Positions 1-8,366 of a DNA stretch of 64,000 bases are shown here, piece by piece; position 1 is the first letter of the stretch; each line of letters opens with the position of its first letter. The DNA lies in NCBI RefSeq assembly GCF_027886475.1, contig NZ_CP115670.1:1240001-1304000 (forward strand), read 5' to 3'. The notes beneath the pieces are model-generated. The model saw nothing but the letters and a program-made list of their open reading frames with translations. It did no database searches and was not told where the DNA came from. Made by a program: the position numbers and the translations under genes. Source of the DNA: Corynebacterium sp. SCR221107 (GTDB lineage: Bacteria > Actinomycetota > Actinomycetes > Mycobacteriales > Mycobacteriaceae).

Positions 1-581
1 CCGCGTTGGATGAGCCTTTACGAGATACGTTGAGGCGTGAGTTGGTCTCGTTGACCAGAAAAGCAGGGCTCACGGCCGTGCATGTCACCCATGATCGCTC
101 TGAAGCACTCGCCATTGCCGATCGGGTTGCTGTGATGTCGCGCGGCAATATCCTCCAATGTGCAACGCCACAGGAGATCATTTCTCGCCCGAAGACACCC
201 GAGGTGGCAGCCTTCCTACTGGATGCAACTCTACTTAAGGCAGTGCATTCCGACGCCAAGGTGATTTGCCGGGAACTCGGACTTGCTTGGCCAGCGGAGG
301 AATTTGATCCGGTCCCGACCATACCGAAGAAATCGGATCTCACTCTGGCGGTCCTATCCCGCCACGTAAGCATCCAACCGAACACAGTACGGGGGGACAA
401 CATAATAAGTGCGGAAGTGACGAGCGTGTTATTCAATGGCGGCAGCTATTCCGTTACTGCGATGAGCCGAGGCCAGTCGTTTCGGGTAGATTGCAGCCAC
501 CGCCCGGAAATCGGAGAAGCAGTTCAGCTGAAGGTCGACAACCCACTCGTATACTCTCACGCTTCTACTTCCTGCGATTGA
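1..581 (+). CDS. ABC transporter ATP-binding protein, 5'-truncated by window edge (iron/polyamine/sulfate importer type)
   Basis: Only the C-terminal part is present; the reading frame is already open at base 1 (codons from base 3 read A-LDEPL, the end of Walker B and the D-loop). It continues through the H-loop (VHVTHDRSEALAIADRVAVM) and ends in a TOBE-like region of about 80 residues. This layout is typical of the cytoplasmic ATPases of the FbpC/PotA/CysA group, which energise binding-protein-dependent import. The FbpC (ferric iron) assignment is an inference; the substrate-specific partners lie outside the window. The TTG at base 6 should not be read as a start. Base composition is closer to the next, AT-richer genes than to the core genes after 4.5 kb. 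Confidence 0.8.
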   Translation, partial: ALDEPLRDTLRRELVSLTRKAGLTAVHVTHDRSEALAIADRVAVMSRGNILQCATPQEIISRPKTPEVAAFLLDATLLKAVHSDAKVICRELGLAWPAEEFDPVPTIPKKSDLTLAVLSRHVSIQPNTVRGDNIISAEVTSVLFNGGSYSVTAMSRGQSFRVDCSHRPEIGEAVQLKVDNPLVYSHASTSCD

Positions 582-733
582 GTGCCTGATTGAATGGACC
601 AATGGGGATGTCACCGCATTAGTAGAGGCCGATTGCGGTGACGTACTGTGCTTTTCTTTCGAAGGGACCCTTACGAACCTCGGGCAAGGCTGCAGTGGGC
701 TTTCCGGATTAATATTTCTCATGATGGCAATCA

Positions 734-3700
734 TTAAGCCACGGTACGACCTTCCAAGAACAGCCTTTGCGGCATTTCCCTGTGAAGTCTCAACTCGAAT
801 TGAATGGGTTTTTCATTCTTGTGCGAAACATATTCTGCTTGCCCGAGGAGCGTGAATGCTTCGGCTAGTCCAAGTGAGTTATTGTTCGAGCTTCGGACAG
901 CTAACAACAACGAGTGGCTGAGTTCTTTGTGATGGATATATCGTTGTGCGGTCTTCGACTTGAGAGAAGTCTGTGACTGAGATTCCCAGTGGAATAGGTC
1001 GGGAGAAATTGGATAATCCTTGTAGGAGGTGGTCTCGGTAAAGTGCCTCTCGTCCTTGTTGAGGGTGACCAAGAAGAGGTCTGTGCCTTGGTCCGGGAGA
1101 TAACACACTCCCTCCCTCGGCAGACTTGCCAGCTTCTTTAACTCGTCATCCTTGAGTGCTCCCATGAGTTCAGCTAGGGAGTAACGTGCGTGGCTCCGCA
1201 AAGGTGAGTTGGCCAAAGGACCGGTCAATCCTTTGGGGTTTGCTTTACTCTCTTCGACCTGAATCTTGAGAAGCTCGGTGAGTTCAGTACAGAAGTTCGT
1301 ATTTCTCCGGACCTGATCCAAGGCATTTTCGAAAGAATCCGGAACCGATGCCAGCGGGCGGTTTCCCCAAATGTTCAGCAAGAACATTCGAGCGTAGGCT
1401 TTCTCAGATTGGGAAAGATTACCAAAAGACGGACCATCCGGATTGAGGAGCCGCGTGTACTCGCGTGCACGCTCAAGATCATTGACGTGGACAAAGGCTC
1501 GCACCCGATTGACGAGGGGATCCTTTTTCGCTTCATAACGATCGATCAGATTCGCCTCGCTTAGGTAATAGGTCCAGCTAGCGTTGGTTGGCCGGTAGAT
1601 TTCAAAAACGGACAGTCCCGTGTCACCCAAGAAATCGGTAAGCGAGGTGGTCCGGGTGATTCGTGCCAGTTCGACGATTCGTTTAGACGTGGCCTTGGTG
1701 ACTTGCTTGAGGTTTTGCAGTACTTGTTCTTTGGTTAGCTTGTCTAATGAAATGCTGCTTCCTGCGGGGAGAAGTGGAAAATCTGCTTCGGCTTGCTGGA
1801 CCAATCGGCGACCACCGAGACCTGTGAGGGCTCGGAAACGCCGCTCCATATCGAATTCGGAATTGTGAAGACCGACGAAGTCGAGAATGAGGCAGGATTC
1901 TTTTCCAGGGGATAGGCGAAGTCCACGACCAATTTGCTGAAGGAAAAGGACCGGGCTTTGAGTTGGTCGCAGCAGTAGAACTGTGTTGATCTCGGGGATA
2001 TCGAGTCCCTCATTGAAAAGGTCTACGGAAAAGACTACTTTTATGGCACCACTTCGAAGTTCGGTAAGTGTGCGATTTCTCTCGTCTGCGGTGCTTTGTC
2101 CCGTGAGCACCGCAGATGGCACGCCCATCTCGTTGAAGTAAGCGTTCATGAATGTGGCGTGTTCGATGGAAACACAAAACGCAAGGGCCTTGATGCTGCT
2201 CAAATCGAAGGCATACTTTTCGAGATTTTGCAGGATGATTTTTGCGCGCTGGTTTCCGCGCGCGACATAGAGGTCATTCAACGCGGCTGTGGAATACTCG
2301 CGCTTTCGCTTGTCCCACTCCACCTGTTGCAGATCGGTTCCGTCGTTGACTCCGAAATACTGCATTGGTGCGAGAAGTTGGAGTGACAGTGCATCCCAAA
2401 TGCGAAGTTCGTGAGCAACCCGGTAGTCGAAGAACTCCATGACATTAGCGCCGTCACCGAGTTCTGGTGTGGCAGTGAGACCCAGTAGTTCTTTTGGAGT
2501 GAAGTAGTTGAGGACCCGGCGGTAAGTGCTGGCCTCGGCATGGTGAAACTCGTCGATGATAATGAACTCGAAGTGGTCCTTTGCCAGCTTTTCCAAGCGA
2601 CTGCTATTCAGTGATTGGATGCTCGCAAAGACGTGGGTCCATTGTTTAGGTTCCATACCGTCAACAAGTAGTTCGCCGAAACTTCCGTCTTTGAGCACTT
2701 CTCGGAAGGATCGAAGAGCTTGGCTGAGGATCTCTTTTCGGTGGGCGACAAAAAGAAGCTTAGGACGGCGCGAAAGCTTGTCGCACATGTTTCGGTAATC
2801 GAGGGCAGCGACGATGGTTTTACCGGTACCGGTCGCTGCGACGAGAAGATTCTTATGTCGATCGTGTTGTTCCCGTTCCGCTTGCAAGTCTTCCAGCATT
2901 TCCTGCTGGTAGGGGAATGGCGTGACGGTCAAACCTGCAATGGTAATTTCCGACGCAGTTGGGTCACCAGCGAAACGTTCCCTTTGGAGGGCTTTGCGGA
3001 GTTGTTCTCCATCGGTTTTGGGATTGTAGCTAAGGAAATGTTTGTCGGCCCAGTAAGTGTCGAATGTGGCAATGAACTTGTTGACGATCTCGGGTGACTT
3101 TCCGCTTGAAGTGCGGACATTCCACTCCATGCCACTGACGAGTGCGGAATTCGACAGATTTGAGCTTCCGATGTAGGCGGTGTCGAATCCAGAGTTTCGT
3201 CGAAAAAGCCACGCCTTTGCATGGAGGCGGGTCATGCTTGACTCGTAGGAGACCTTTACCTCGGCACCGTACTCGTTCACTAGTCGATCGATTGCAGCCT
3301 TATCGGAGGCACCGCAATAGGTCGTTGTTATGACGCGGAAGGGGATTCCGCGATCTCTCAACTTCGCGAGTGGATCGTGGAGGACTCGCAGACCGCTGGT
3401 CTTAATGAACGCGAGCAGTAAGTCCACGGAATCTGCTGTTTCGAGCTCTCTACGAAGTTCAATGTGGAGATTCGATTCGTTTCTCGCGTTTGTCAGAAGC
3501 GCCAGGGAAGATAGTGGAAGTTCAGGAGGCCGGGGAGCTGCTTCTAAAGCTGATTGACGAATCGAAGTTAGCAATTGTTCGGAATCAACAACCGAATCCT
3601 CATCAAGCAAAGATGCCAACGTGTTAATCAGATGAATGCGGTCACTCTGATCCTTGAGCTCTGAAAGTCGCGCCTCAAGACGGATGGAAAACTCACGGGC

Positions 3701-3889
3701 GATGGCATCGTTGAAACGGGGGCGGAGATCATCGTCGGGCTTGGATAACGCATGGACTTCCTCGGCATAGAAGGGATGCTGCTCATGAGTCGCTTCAAGA
3801 CGTTCTTTGATTCGCTTAGTTACTGGGGTTTCATAGATACCGAGGGCGAGTGCAGAGTCCCTGCTTGCCTTGGAATCCCTTGATGCCAT
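734..3889 (-). CDS. HKD-family nuclease fused to DEAD/DEAH-box helicase with C-terminal DUF3427-like region
   Basis: A cytoplasmic protein of 1051 residues. An N-terminal phospholipase-D-like nuclease module carries H-A-K at residues 223-225 and GSSN at 241-244. A superfamily-2 helicase core follows, with Walker A ATGTGKT (352-358), DEFH box (446-449), motif III LTATP (471-475) and motif VI QIGRGLR near 690. The last 350 residues correspond to the DUF3427 region usually attached to such proteins. The start at 3889 (ATG GCA TCA) is preferred. The upstream extension to 4060 would overlap the NUDIX gene in another frame, and the chosen ATG lies 8 bp after that gene's stop with AAAGG upstream. 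Known: this fusion (COG3886 + COG1061) is widespread and patchy. Role in repair or defence is inference. The gene is visibly more AT-rich than the flanking core genes, suggesting transfer. Confidence 0.88.
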   Translation of the reverse strand: MASRDSKASRDSALALGIYETPVTKRIKERLEATHEQHPFYAEEVHALSKPDDDLRPRFNDAIAREFSIRLEARLSELKDQSDRIHLINTLASLLDEDSVVDSEQLLTSIRQSALEAAPRPPELPLSSLALLTNARNESNLHIELRRELETADSVDLLLAFIKTSGLRVLHDPLAKLRDRGIPFRVITTTYCGASDKAAIDRLVNEYGAEVKVSYESSMTRLHAKAWLFRRNSGFDTAYIGSSNLSNSALVSGMEWNVRTSSGKSPEIVNKFIATFDTYWADKHFLSYNPKTDGEQLRKALQRERFAGDPTASEITIAGLTVTPFPYQQEMLEDLQAEREQHDRHKNLLVAATGTGKTIVAALDYRNMCDKLSRRPKLLFVAHRKEILSQALRSFREVLKDGSFGELLVDGMEPKQWTHVFASIQSLNSSRLEKLAKDHFEFIIIDEFHHAEASTYRRVLNYFTPKELLGLTATPELGDGANVMEFFDYRVAHELRIWDALSLQLLAPMQYFGVNDGTDLQQVEWDKRKREYSTAALNDLYVARGNQRAKIILQNLEKYAFDLSSIKALAFCVSIEHATFMNAYFNEMGVPSAVLTGQSTADERNRTLTELRSGAIKVVFSVDLFNEGLDIPEINTVLLLRPTQSPVLFLQQIGRGLRLSPGKESCLILDFVGLHNSEFDMERRFRALTGLGGRRLVQQAEADFPLLPAGSSISLDKLTKEQVLQNLKQVTKATSKRIVELARITRTTSLTDFLGDTGLSVFEIYRPTNASWTYYLSEANLIDRYEAKKDPLVNRVRAFVHVNDLERAREYTRLLNPDGPSFGNLSQSEKAYARMFLLNIWGNRPLASVPDSFENALDQVRRNTNFCTELTELLKIQVEESKANPKGLTGPLANSPLRSHARYSLAELMGALKDDELKKLASLPREGVCYLPDQGTDLFLVTLNKDERHFTETTSYKDYPISPDLFHWESQSQTSLKSKTAQRYIHHKELSHSLLLAVRSSNNNSLGLAEAFTLLGQAEYVSHKNEKPIQFELRLHREMPQRLFLEGRTVA

Positions 3890-3897
3890 TTTGCTTG

Positions 3898-4320
3898 CTA
3901 CCTTTCTTGCAACGAGCTTGATGAATAGTTTCCAGACTGAAGGATTTCCACTGTCGGGATGTCCGCCGGCGCCCAATCGAGGGTGGCCAGCTCCTCGGGT
4001 TTCATCCAACGAATTTCTTGATGCTCGGTAAGGCGAGGGGCATTGCCAAGGAGCGTACAAAAATAAGTCGACAAGACAATTGTGGCGTGTTCGTATGTGT
4101 GTTCGGAAGTAGTGATTAGGTCACCAATCTTGGCGTCACAAAGTAGCTCTTCTTTTAGTTCTCGGGCAAGGCTCTGTTCTGGTGTTTCGCCTGGTTCTAC
4201 CTTGCCGCCTGGAAACTCCCATAGACCGCCTTGGGATTTAGTAAGGCTTCGTTGAGCAGCAAGGATGAGTCCATCTTTTACAAGAACAGCGCCTGTGACC
4301 TGGATTTTCTGTCGAGTCAT
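3898..4320 (-). CDS. NUDIX hydrolase, MutT-type (deoxy)nucleoside triphosphate pyrophosphohydrolase
   Basis: A small cytoplasmic enzyme of about 140 residues that should hydrolyse (oxidised or modified) nucleoside triphosphates to the monophosphate and pyrophosphate. The NUDIX box GX5EX7REUXEEXGU is clear at about residues 39-60 (GGKVEPGETPEQSLARELKE). The usual N-terminal strand VTGAVLVKDGLILAAQR precedes it. The start at 4320 (MTRQKIQ) agrees with the usual family N-terminus; an alternative ATG lies at 4344, and the longer frame to 4485 adds non-homologous residues. No strong ribosome binding site is visible for either. It is the promoter-proximal gene of a two-gene unit with the HKD-helicase 8 bp downstream, so the two are probably co-transcribed and functionally linked. 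House-cleaning of the nucleotide pool (MutT) is the family role; the specific substrate is unknown. Confidence 0.85.
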   Translation of the reverse strand: MTRQKIQVTGAVLVKDGLILAAQRSLTKSQGGLWEFPGGKVEPGETPEQSLARELKEELLCDAKIGDLITTSEHTYEHATIVLSTYFCTLLGNAPRLTEHQEIRWMKPEELATLDWAPADIPTVEILQSGNYSSSSLQER

Positions 4321-4414
4321 CTTCGGTATCTTTTCGGTAAGCATGAGAAGTTCTTGGAACAAGTAAAACAAAAGGGGGCGACTATTGTCCTCACCGAGTG
4401 GTTTACAAGCTTTA

Positions 4415-4428
4415 GCCGTCGGCAAGCA
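4415..4428 (+). repeat. Copy of dispersed intergenic motif
   Basis: GCCGTCGGCAAGCA in the divergent region between the NUDIX gene and deaD. One of about nine intergenic copies in this window; see the findings for the full list. Confidence 0.5.
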
Positions 4429-4533
4429 TGCAAAGTTGCGTCCGTGACCGCGATCGCATGTTTGTGAACTGTGTGGGGTGGTCACCTTTATCGCAATAAC
4501 TAGGAAAAATGGGGTGTTATAGCGTAAGTTTGA

Positions 4534-6693
4534 GTGGCAATGAGTATTACCGATGACGCCACCAGCGGCGAGAACGAGCTGGACGTGAATAATGTGTCGG
4601 AATCTCAGGAAAATTCGCAGGTAGACAATGGTCCAATGTCCGTTGAGGACGTTTTGGGCGATGTAGACGACTCCAGGGTTGCGAACACTTCTGAGGCCAC
4701 CGGCTCCGCTGAAGACGCGGACAATGATGTTGAAAATGTAGAGATGGGTGACTCAGAAAGTGACTCCTCAAACGAGGAGGCCCAGGGCGAGTCGACAAAT
4801 GAGAATCAGGGACCAAGTTTCGATAACTTGGGGTTGCCCGCAGAGGTTCTGAAGGCCGTTGCGAAGGTGGGGTTTGAAACCCCGTCGCCGATTCAGGCGC
4901 AGACCATCCCCGTGCTGATGGAAGGCCATGACGTATTGGGTCTGGCCCAGACCGGTACCGGTAAGACGGCTGCGTTTGCGCTGCCGATCCTGTCGCGGAT
5001 TGACCGCTCCGTGCGTCACCCGCAGGCACTGGTGCTGGCACCGACCCGTGAGCTGGCACTGCAGGTTGCAGACTCCTTCCAGTCCTTCGCCGATCACCTC
5101 GGCGACATTCACATTCTGCCGATCTACGGCGGTCAGGCATACGGCATCCAGCTGTCCGGCTTGCGCCGCGGCGCGCAGATCATCGTGGGCACCCCAGGTC
5201 GCGTCATCGACCACCTGGAAAAGGGCTCGCTGGACATCTCCGAGCTGCGCTTCCTCGTGCTTGACGAGGCTGACGAGATGCTCAACATGGGCTTCCAAGA
5301 AGATGTCGAGCGCATCCTCGAGGACACCCCAGAAGACAAGCAGGTTGCGCTGTTCTCCGCGACAATGCCGAACGGCATTCGCCGCATCTCTCGTGACTAC
5401 ATGAAGGATCCGCACGAGATCCAGGTCAAGAGTGAGACCCGCACCAACACGAACATCACCCAGCGCTACCTCAACGTTGCTCACCGCAACAAGCTCGATG
5501 CGCTGACCCGAATCCTCGAAGTCACCGAGTTCGAGGCAATGATCATGTTCGTGCGCACCAAGCACGAGACCGAGGAGCTGGCCGAAAAGCTGCGCGCCCG
5601 TGGCTTCTCCGCCGCTGCCATCAACGGCGATATCGCCCAGGCGCAGCGCGAGCGCACCGTGGATCAGCTCAAGGACGGTCGCTTGGACATCCTGGTTGCC
5701 ACCGACGTCGCGGCCCGCGGCCTCGACGTTGAGCGCATCACCCACGTGTTCAACTACGACATCCCGAACGACACCGAGTCCTACGTCCACCGCATTGGTC
5801 GCACCGGCCGCGCCGGACGTTCGGGTGAGGCGATTTTGTTCGTGACCCCGCGCGAGCGTCGCATGCTGCGCTCCATCGAGCGGGCTACCAACGCCACGCT
5901 GGTGGAGATGGACCTGCCTACCGTGGACGAGGTCAATGAGTCCCGCAAGGCCAAGTTCGCGGACTCCATCACGGAGTCGCTGGAGGATTCGCAGATCGAC
6001 GTCTTCCGCTCGCTGGTCAAGCAGTACTCCGAGGAGCACGACGTGCCGCTCGAGGACATCGCAGCTGCGCTGGCTACCCAGGCTCGCGCCGGCGACGAGT
6101 TCCTCATGAAGGAGCCGCCGCCAGAGAAGCGTCGCGAGCGCCGTGAACGCTTCGATCGCGATGACCGCCGTGGTGGTCGCGATCGCGGGGACCGCTCCGA
6201 TCGTGGTGATCGCTTCGACCGTGGCGATCGTGGCGGACGCTTTGAGCGTTCCGACAAGGACATGACCACCTACCGCCTGGCAGTGGGCAAGCGTCAGCAC
6301 GTGCGCCCAGGTGCCATCGTCGGTGCGTTGGCTAATGAGGGCGGGCTCAACCACAAGGACTTCGGCCGCATCACCATCGCCGTGGATCACACCCTGGTGG
6401 AGCTGCCTTCTGACTTGCCGAAGTCCGTCTTCGACAACCTGCGCGATACCCGCATTTCCGGACAGCTCATCCACCTGGAAAAGGACTCCGGCGCACCGCG
6501 CGGAGGCCGTGGTGGCTACCGCGACCGTGAAGACCGCGGCGCCCGCGGTTACCGTGGTGGCGATCGCGAGGAGCGTCGTGGCGGTTACCGCGACCGTGAC
6601 GATCGCCGCGGTGGCCGTGGTGGCTACCGCGACCGCGATGATCGCCGCGGCCGCGCCGATCGTGAACGTGGCGAGCGTGGCTGGCGCGACTAG
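4534..6693 (+). CDS. deaD: DEAD-box ATP-dependent RNA helicase DeaD/CsdA
   Basis: A 719-residue RNA helicase expected to act in ribosome assembly and mRNA unwinding, especially in the cold. An acidic, low-complexity N-terminus of about 95 residues precedes the Q motif (FDNLGLPAEVL...IQAQTIP). Then come Walker A AQTGTGKT, PTRELALQV, TPGRVIDHL, the DEAD box (VLDEADEML), SAT, VATDVAARGLD and HRIGRTGR. A DbpA-like RNA-binding domain (from about nt 6262, TTYRLAVGKRQ...) is followed by a tail of Arg/Gly/Asp repeats of the GYRDRDDRRG type. The start is uncertain: GTG at 4534 or ATG at 4540. No Shine-Dalgarno is visible, but TATAGC lies about 10 nt upstream, so the message could be leaderless. A strong hairpin terminator follows. 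Confidence 0.95.
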   Translation: MAMSITDDATSGENELDVNNVSESQENSQVDNGPMSVEDVLGDVDDSRVANTSEATGSAEDADNDVENVEMGDSESDSSNEEAQGESTNENQGPSFDNLGLPAEVLKAVAKVGFETPSPIQAQTIPVLMEGHDVLGLAQTGTGKTAAFALPILSRIDRSVRHPQALVLAPTRELALQVADSFQSFADHLGDIHILPIYGGQAYGIQLSGLRRGAQIIVGTPGRVIDHLEKGSLDISELRFLVLDEADEMLNMGFQEDVERILEDTPEDKQVALFSATMPNGIRRISRDYMKDPHEIQVKSETRTNTNITQRYLNVAHRNKLDALTRILEVTEFEAMIMFVRTKHETEELAEKLRARGFSAAAINGDIAQAQRERTVDQLKDGRLDILVATDVAARGLDVERITHVFNYDIPNDTESYVHRIGRTGRAGRSGEAILFVTPRERRMLRSIERATNATLVEMDLPTVDEVNESRKAKFADSITESLEDSQIDVFRSLVKQYSEEHDVPLEDIAAALATQARAGDEFLMKEPPPEKRRERRERFDRDDRRGGRDRGDRSDRGDRFDRGDRGGRFERSDKDMTTYRLAVGKRQHVRPGAIVGALANEGGLNHKDFGRITIAVDHTLVELPSDLPKSVFDNLRDTRISGQLIHLEKDSGAPRGGRGGYRDREDRGARGYRGGDREERRGGYRDRDDRRGGRGGYRDRDDRRGRADRERGERGWRD

Positions 6694-6766
6694 GCCGACG
6701 ACCGAGTCCGAGCTTGTGTGGCTCAGGCTCAAAGCCTAGGGCAGCTGGCTCATCCTTGAGAGAAAA

Positions 6767-6812
6767 AATGCTCCCCTCCCGAAAATGAACACGGGAGGGG
6801 AGCATTCTTGCA
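6767..6812. terminator. Bidirectional rho-independent terminator after deaD
   Basis: A 15-bp perfect inverted repeat (AATGCTCCCCTCCCG at 6767-6781, its complement at 6792-6806) with a 10-nt loop, an A-run before it and T-rich sequence after it. It separates deaD from the convergent minus-strand sulfurtransferase gene. Confidence 0.85.
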
Positions 6813-6819
6813 TTCTGGA

Positions 6820-7081
6820 GGTCGCTGACCTGCGAGGCTAGGCCCCACATCTTCGCTGATTTGCCCCTCATGTCCGGCACAGCGTGGCGGGGCTGGCTGT
6901 GCCAACTACTCCTGCGGCGTCGGTAATGAGAAAGTCGCGGGCGAAGGTGGATCACCCCGGCAGCGATACCGGCGGCGATGATGACAGCAAGGAGGGTAAT
7001 AAGACCAAGCGCTACGCGTAGCCACCGGGAGGGGCGAGGCGATGGTCTTTCGCCTGCAAGGGGAGGGTTAGCTGGTTTCAA
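6820..7081 (-). other. Possible small membrane-protein reading frame downstream of the sulfurtransferase
   Basis: On the minus strand a TTG at 7081 overlaps the end of the sulfurtransferase gene and opens a frame with a basic N-terminus followed by a convincing transmembrane stretch (VALGLITLLAVIIAAGIAAG) and then basic residues. The frame does not stop before the deaD terminator; it runs antisense into the deaD 3' end until about 6467. It is therefore either a decayed or frameshifted gene or a coincidence. Apart from this and the terminator, the 6813-7067 stretch shows nothing else. Confidence 0.25.
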
Positions 7082-7910
7082 CGTCGTAGCCGTCGGTGCC
7101 TTCCCACTCGGTCCAGGAACCGTCGAAGATGGCGACCTCCTCGATTCCTGCCAGGTGTGCGCCCAAGCCAATGATGGCTGCGGTGACACCAGAGCCGCAG
7201 GAGGTAACGATGGACTTGCTCTTGCCGGCAAGTCCTTCGAAGATTTCTTGAAGCTCTTCCTTGGACTTGTAGAGTCCATGTTCGTTGAGGACCTCGGTGA
7301 ACGGGAGGTTCTTTGCACCCGGCATGTGTCCGGAGCGAACGCCCTTGCGGGGCTCGGGTTCGGTGCCTGCGAACCTGCCTGCGGAGCGTGCATCCAGCAC
7401 CGGCTTCTCCTTGGTATCCAGCAGGCGCTTGACCTCAGCAATGGGCAGGATGAACCAGCGCGGGTTGAAGTGCGCAACGAAATTGCCCTCCGCGGTAGGC
7501 TGTTCGCGGTGATCGACGGTTTCGAATCCGGCGGCCTTCCAGGCGCGCATGCCACCGTCGAGCACGTAGGTCTCGGCATGGCCCATCGAGCGCAGCAGCC
7601 ACCAAGCGCGGGGGCTGGCGAACACGCCCTTGGACTCGTAGACGACGATGATCGAGTCATCGTTAAGCCCCAATTTGCGGGCTTGGGCCTGGAATTCCTC
7701 GGGGCTTTGAAGCCCATGCGGGAAGCGGTTGGAGTGATCGGAGAAGTCACCGTCGATGTCGAAGTAGCGGGCTCCCGGCAAGAACTCGGTGGCCTCGGCG
7801 GCTTTGGCCATCGATGCGTCGAGAATGACCAGCCTGGGGTTGTCCAGAATCTCGTGCAGTTGTACAGCGGAGATAATCGGCTTGGAGAAGGTGGTGCTTG
7901 GAGTAGTCAT
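7068..7910 (-). CDS. sseA: Sulfurtransferase (3-mercaptopyruvate/thiosulfate sulfurtransferase, two rhodanese domains)
   Basis: A 280-residue cytoplasmic protein with two tandem rhodanese domains. The first (residues ~15-130) is structural and contains the LVILDAS start and the FPGARYFDID-like segment. The second (~160-275) holds the active-site loop CGSGVTA, with the persulfide-forming Cys. The CGSG(V/T)TA loop is the form typical of 3-mercaptopyruvate sulfurtransferases; substrate preference cannot be settled from sequence alone. The length is that of the family. The ATG at 7910 is the natural start. The gene faces away from oleate hydratase, with 455 bp between them, and converges on deaD. 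Likely roles are sulfur transfer, cyanide detoxification or thiosulfate metabolism. Confidence 0.9.
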   Translation of the reverse strand: MTTPSTTFSKPIISAVQLHEILDNPRLVILDASMAKAAEATEFLPGARYFDIDGDFSDHSNRFPHGLQSPEEFQAQARKLGLNDDSIIVVYESKGVFASPRAWWLLRSMGHAETYVLDGGMRAWKAAGFETVDHREQPTAEGNFVAHFNPRWFILPIAEVKRLLDTKEKPVLDARSAGRFAGTEPEPRKGVRSGHMPGAKNLPFTEVLNEHGLYKSKEELQEIFEGLAGKSKSIVTSCGSGVTAAIIGLGAHLAGIEEVAIFDGSWTEWEGTDGYDVETS

Positions 7911-8366
7911 GGCGCCATCGTAACCCGATTCGAGGGCACAGCTGGTCGGTTTGAACCATCGCGTAAGTTATAAGGGCCGAAACGGGCACGGGGAGCGGAA
8001 CGCAAAACGACCGCGGCGGCGTCGGCATGCAAGAATACGGCCCGAAGTAAGCGATTTTTTCGCCCCCGATTTCGGGGAGCAGGTGACTTTCCTGTTCTGG
8101 TGTGTTAGTTGCAGAAATGCGCGAAAAAGGGAAAGAATTTTGCACAACAAGAGCAAAATTGCAGGGGAAATGCAATGTGCTTTCATGGGTGAAGGTTTCG
8201 GCTGGTAACGGCCGAAATATGGTCGGACAACCAACGGAGTGTATGGCCTGGGTTACTTCCTGTGGTGAGCCTGAAAAGCGGGCGTAACCTCGGTGTTGTC
8301 CACGAGGAAGAGCACACAATTTCGCTCGTAACTGGACTGCAACCCGTCACTTTTTGGAGGCTTGAA
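7911..8366. other. Divergent promoter region, sseA / oleate hydratase
   Basis: No gene. It holds a variant of the dispersed motif at 8018-8033, a small perfect palindrome CCCCGATTTCGGGG at 8064-8077 next to a T-run, and an inverted repeat TTTCGGC...GCCGAAA (8196-8202 and 8211-8217, 8-nt spacer) about 150 bp before the hydratase start. The palindromes are candidate operators; no specific regulator can be named. Confidence 0.4.

Noticed and set aside
3890..4060. 57-residue N-terminal extension of the HKD-helicase
   Set aside because: It overlaps the 3' end of the NUDIX gene in another frame; ATG 3889 fits the operon spacing.
4768..6732. Long minus-strand frame (654 codons) opposite deaD
   Set aside because: It is the antisense of a clear DEAD-box gene; the translation is a valine/alanine-rich mirror of codon bias with no domains.
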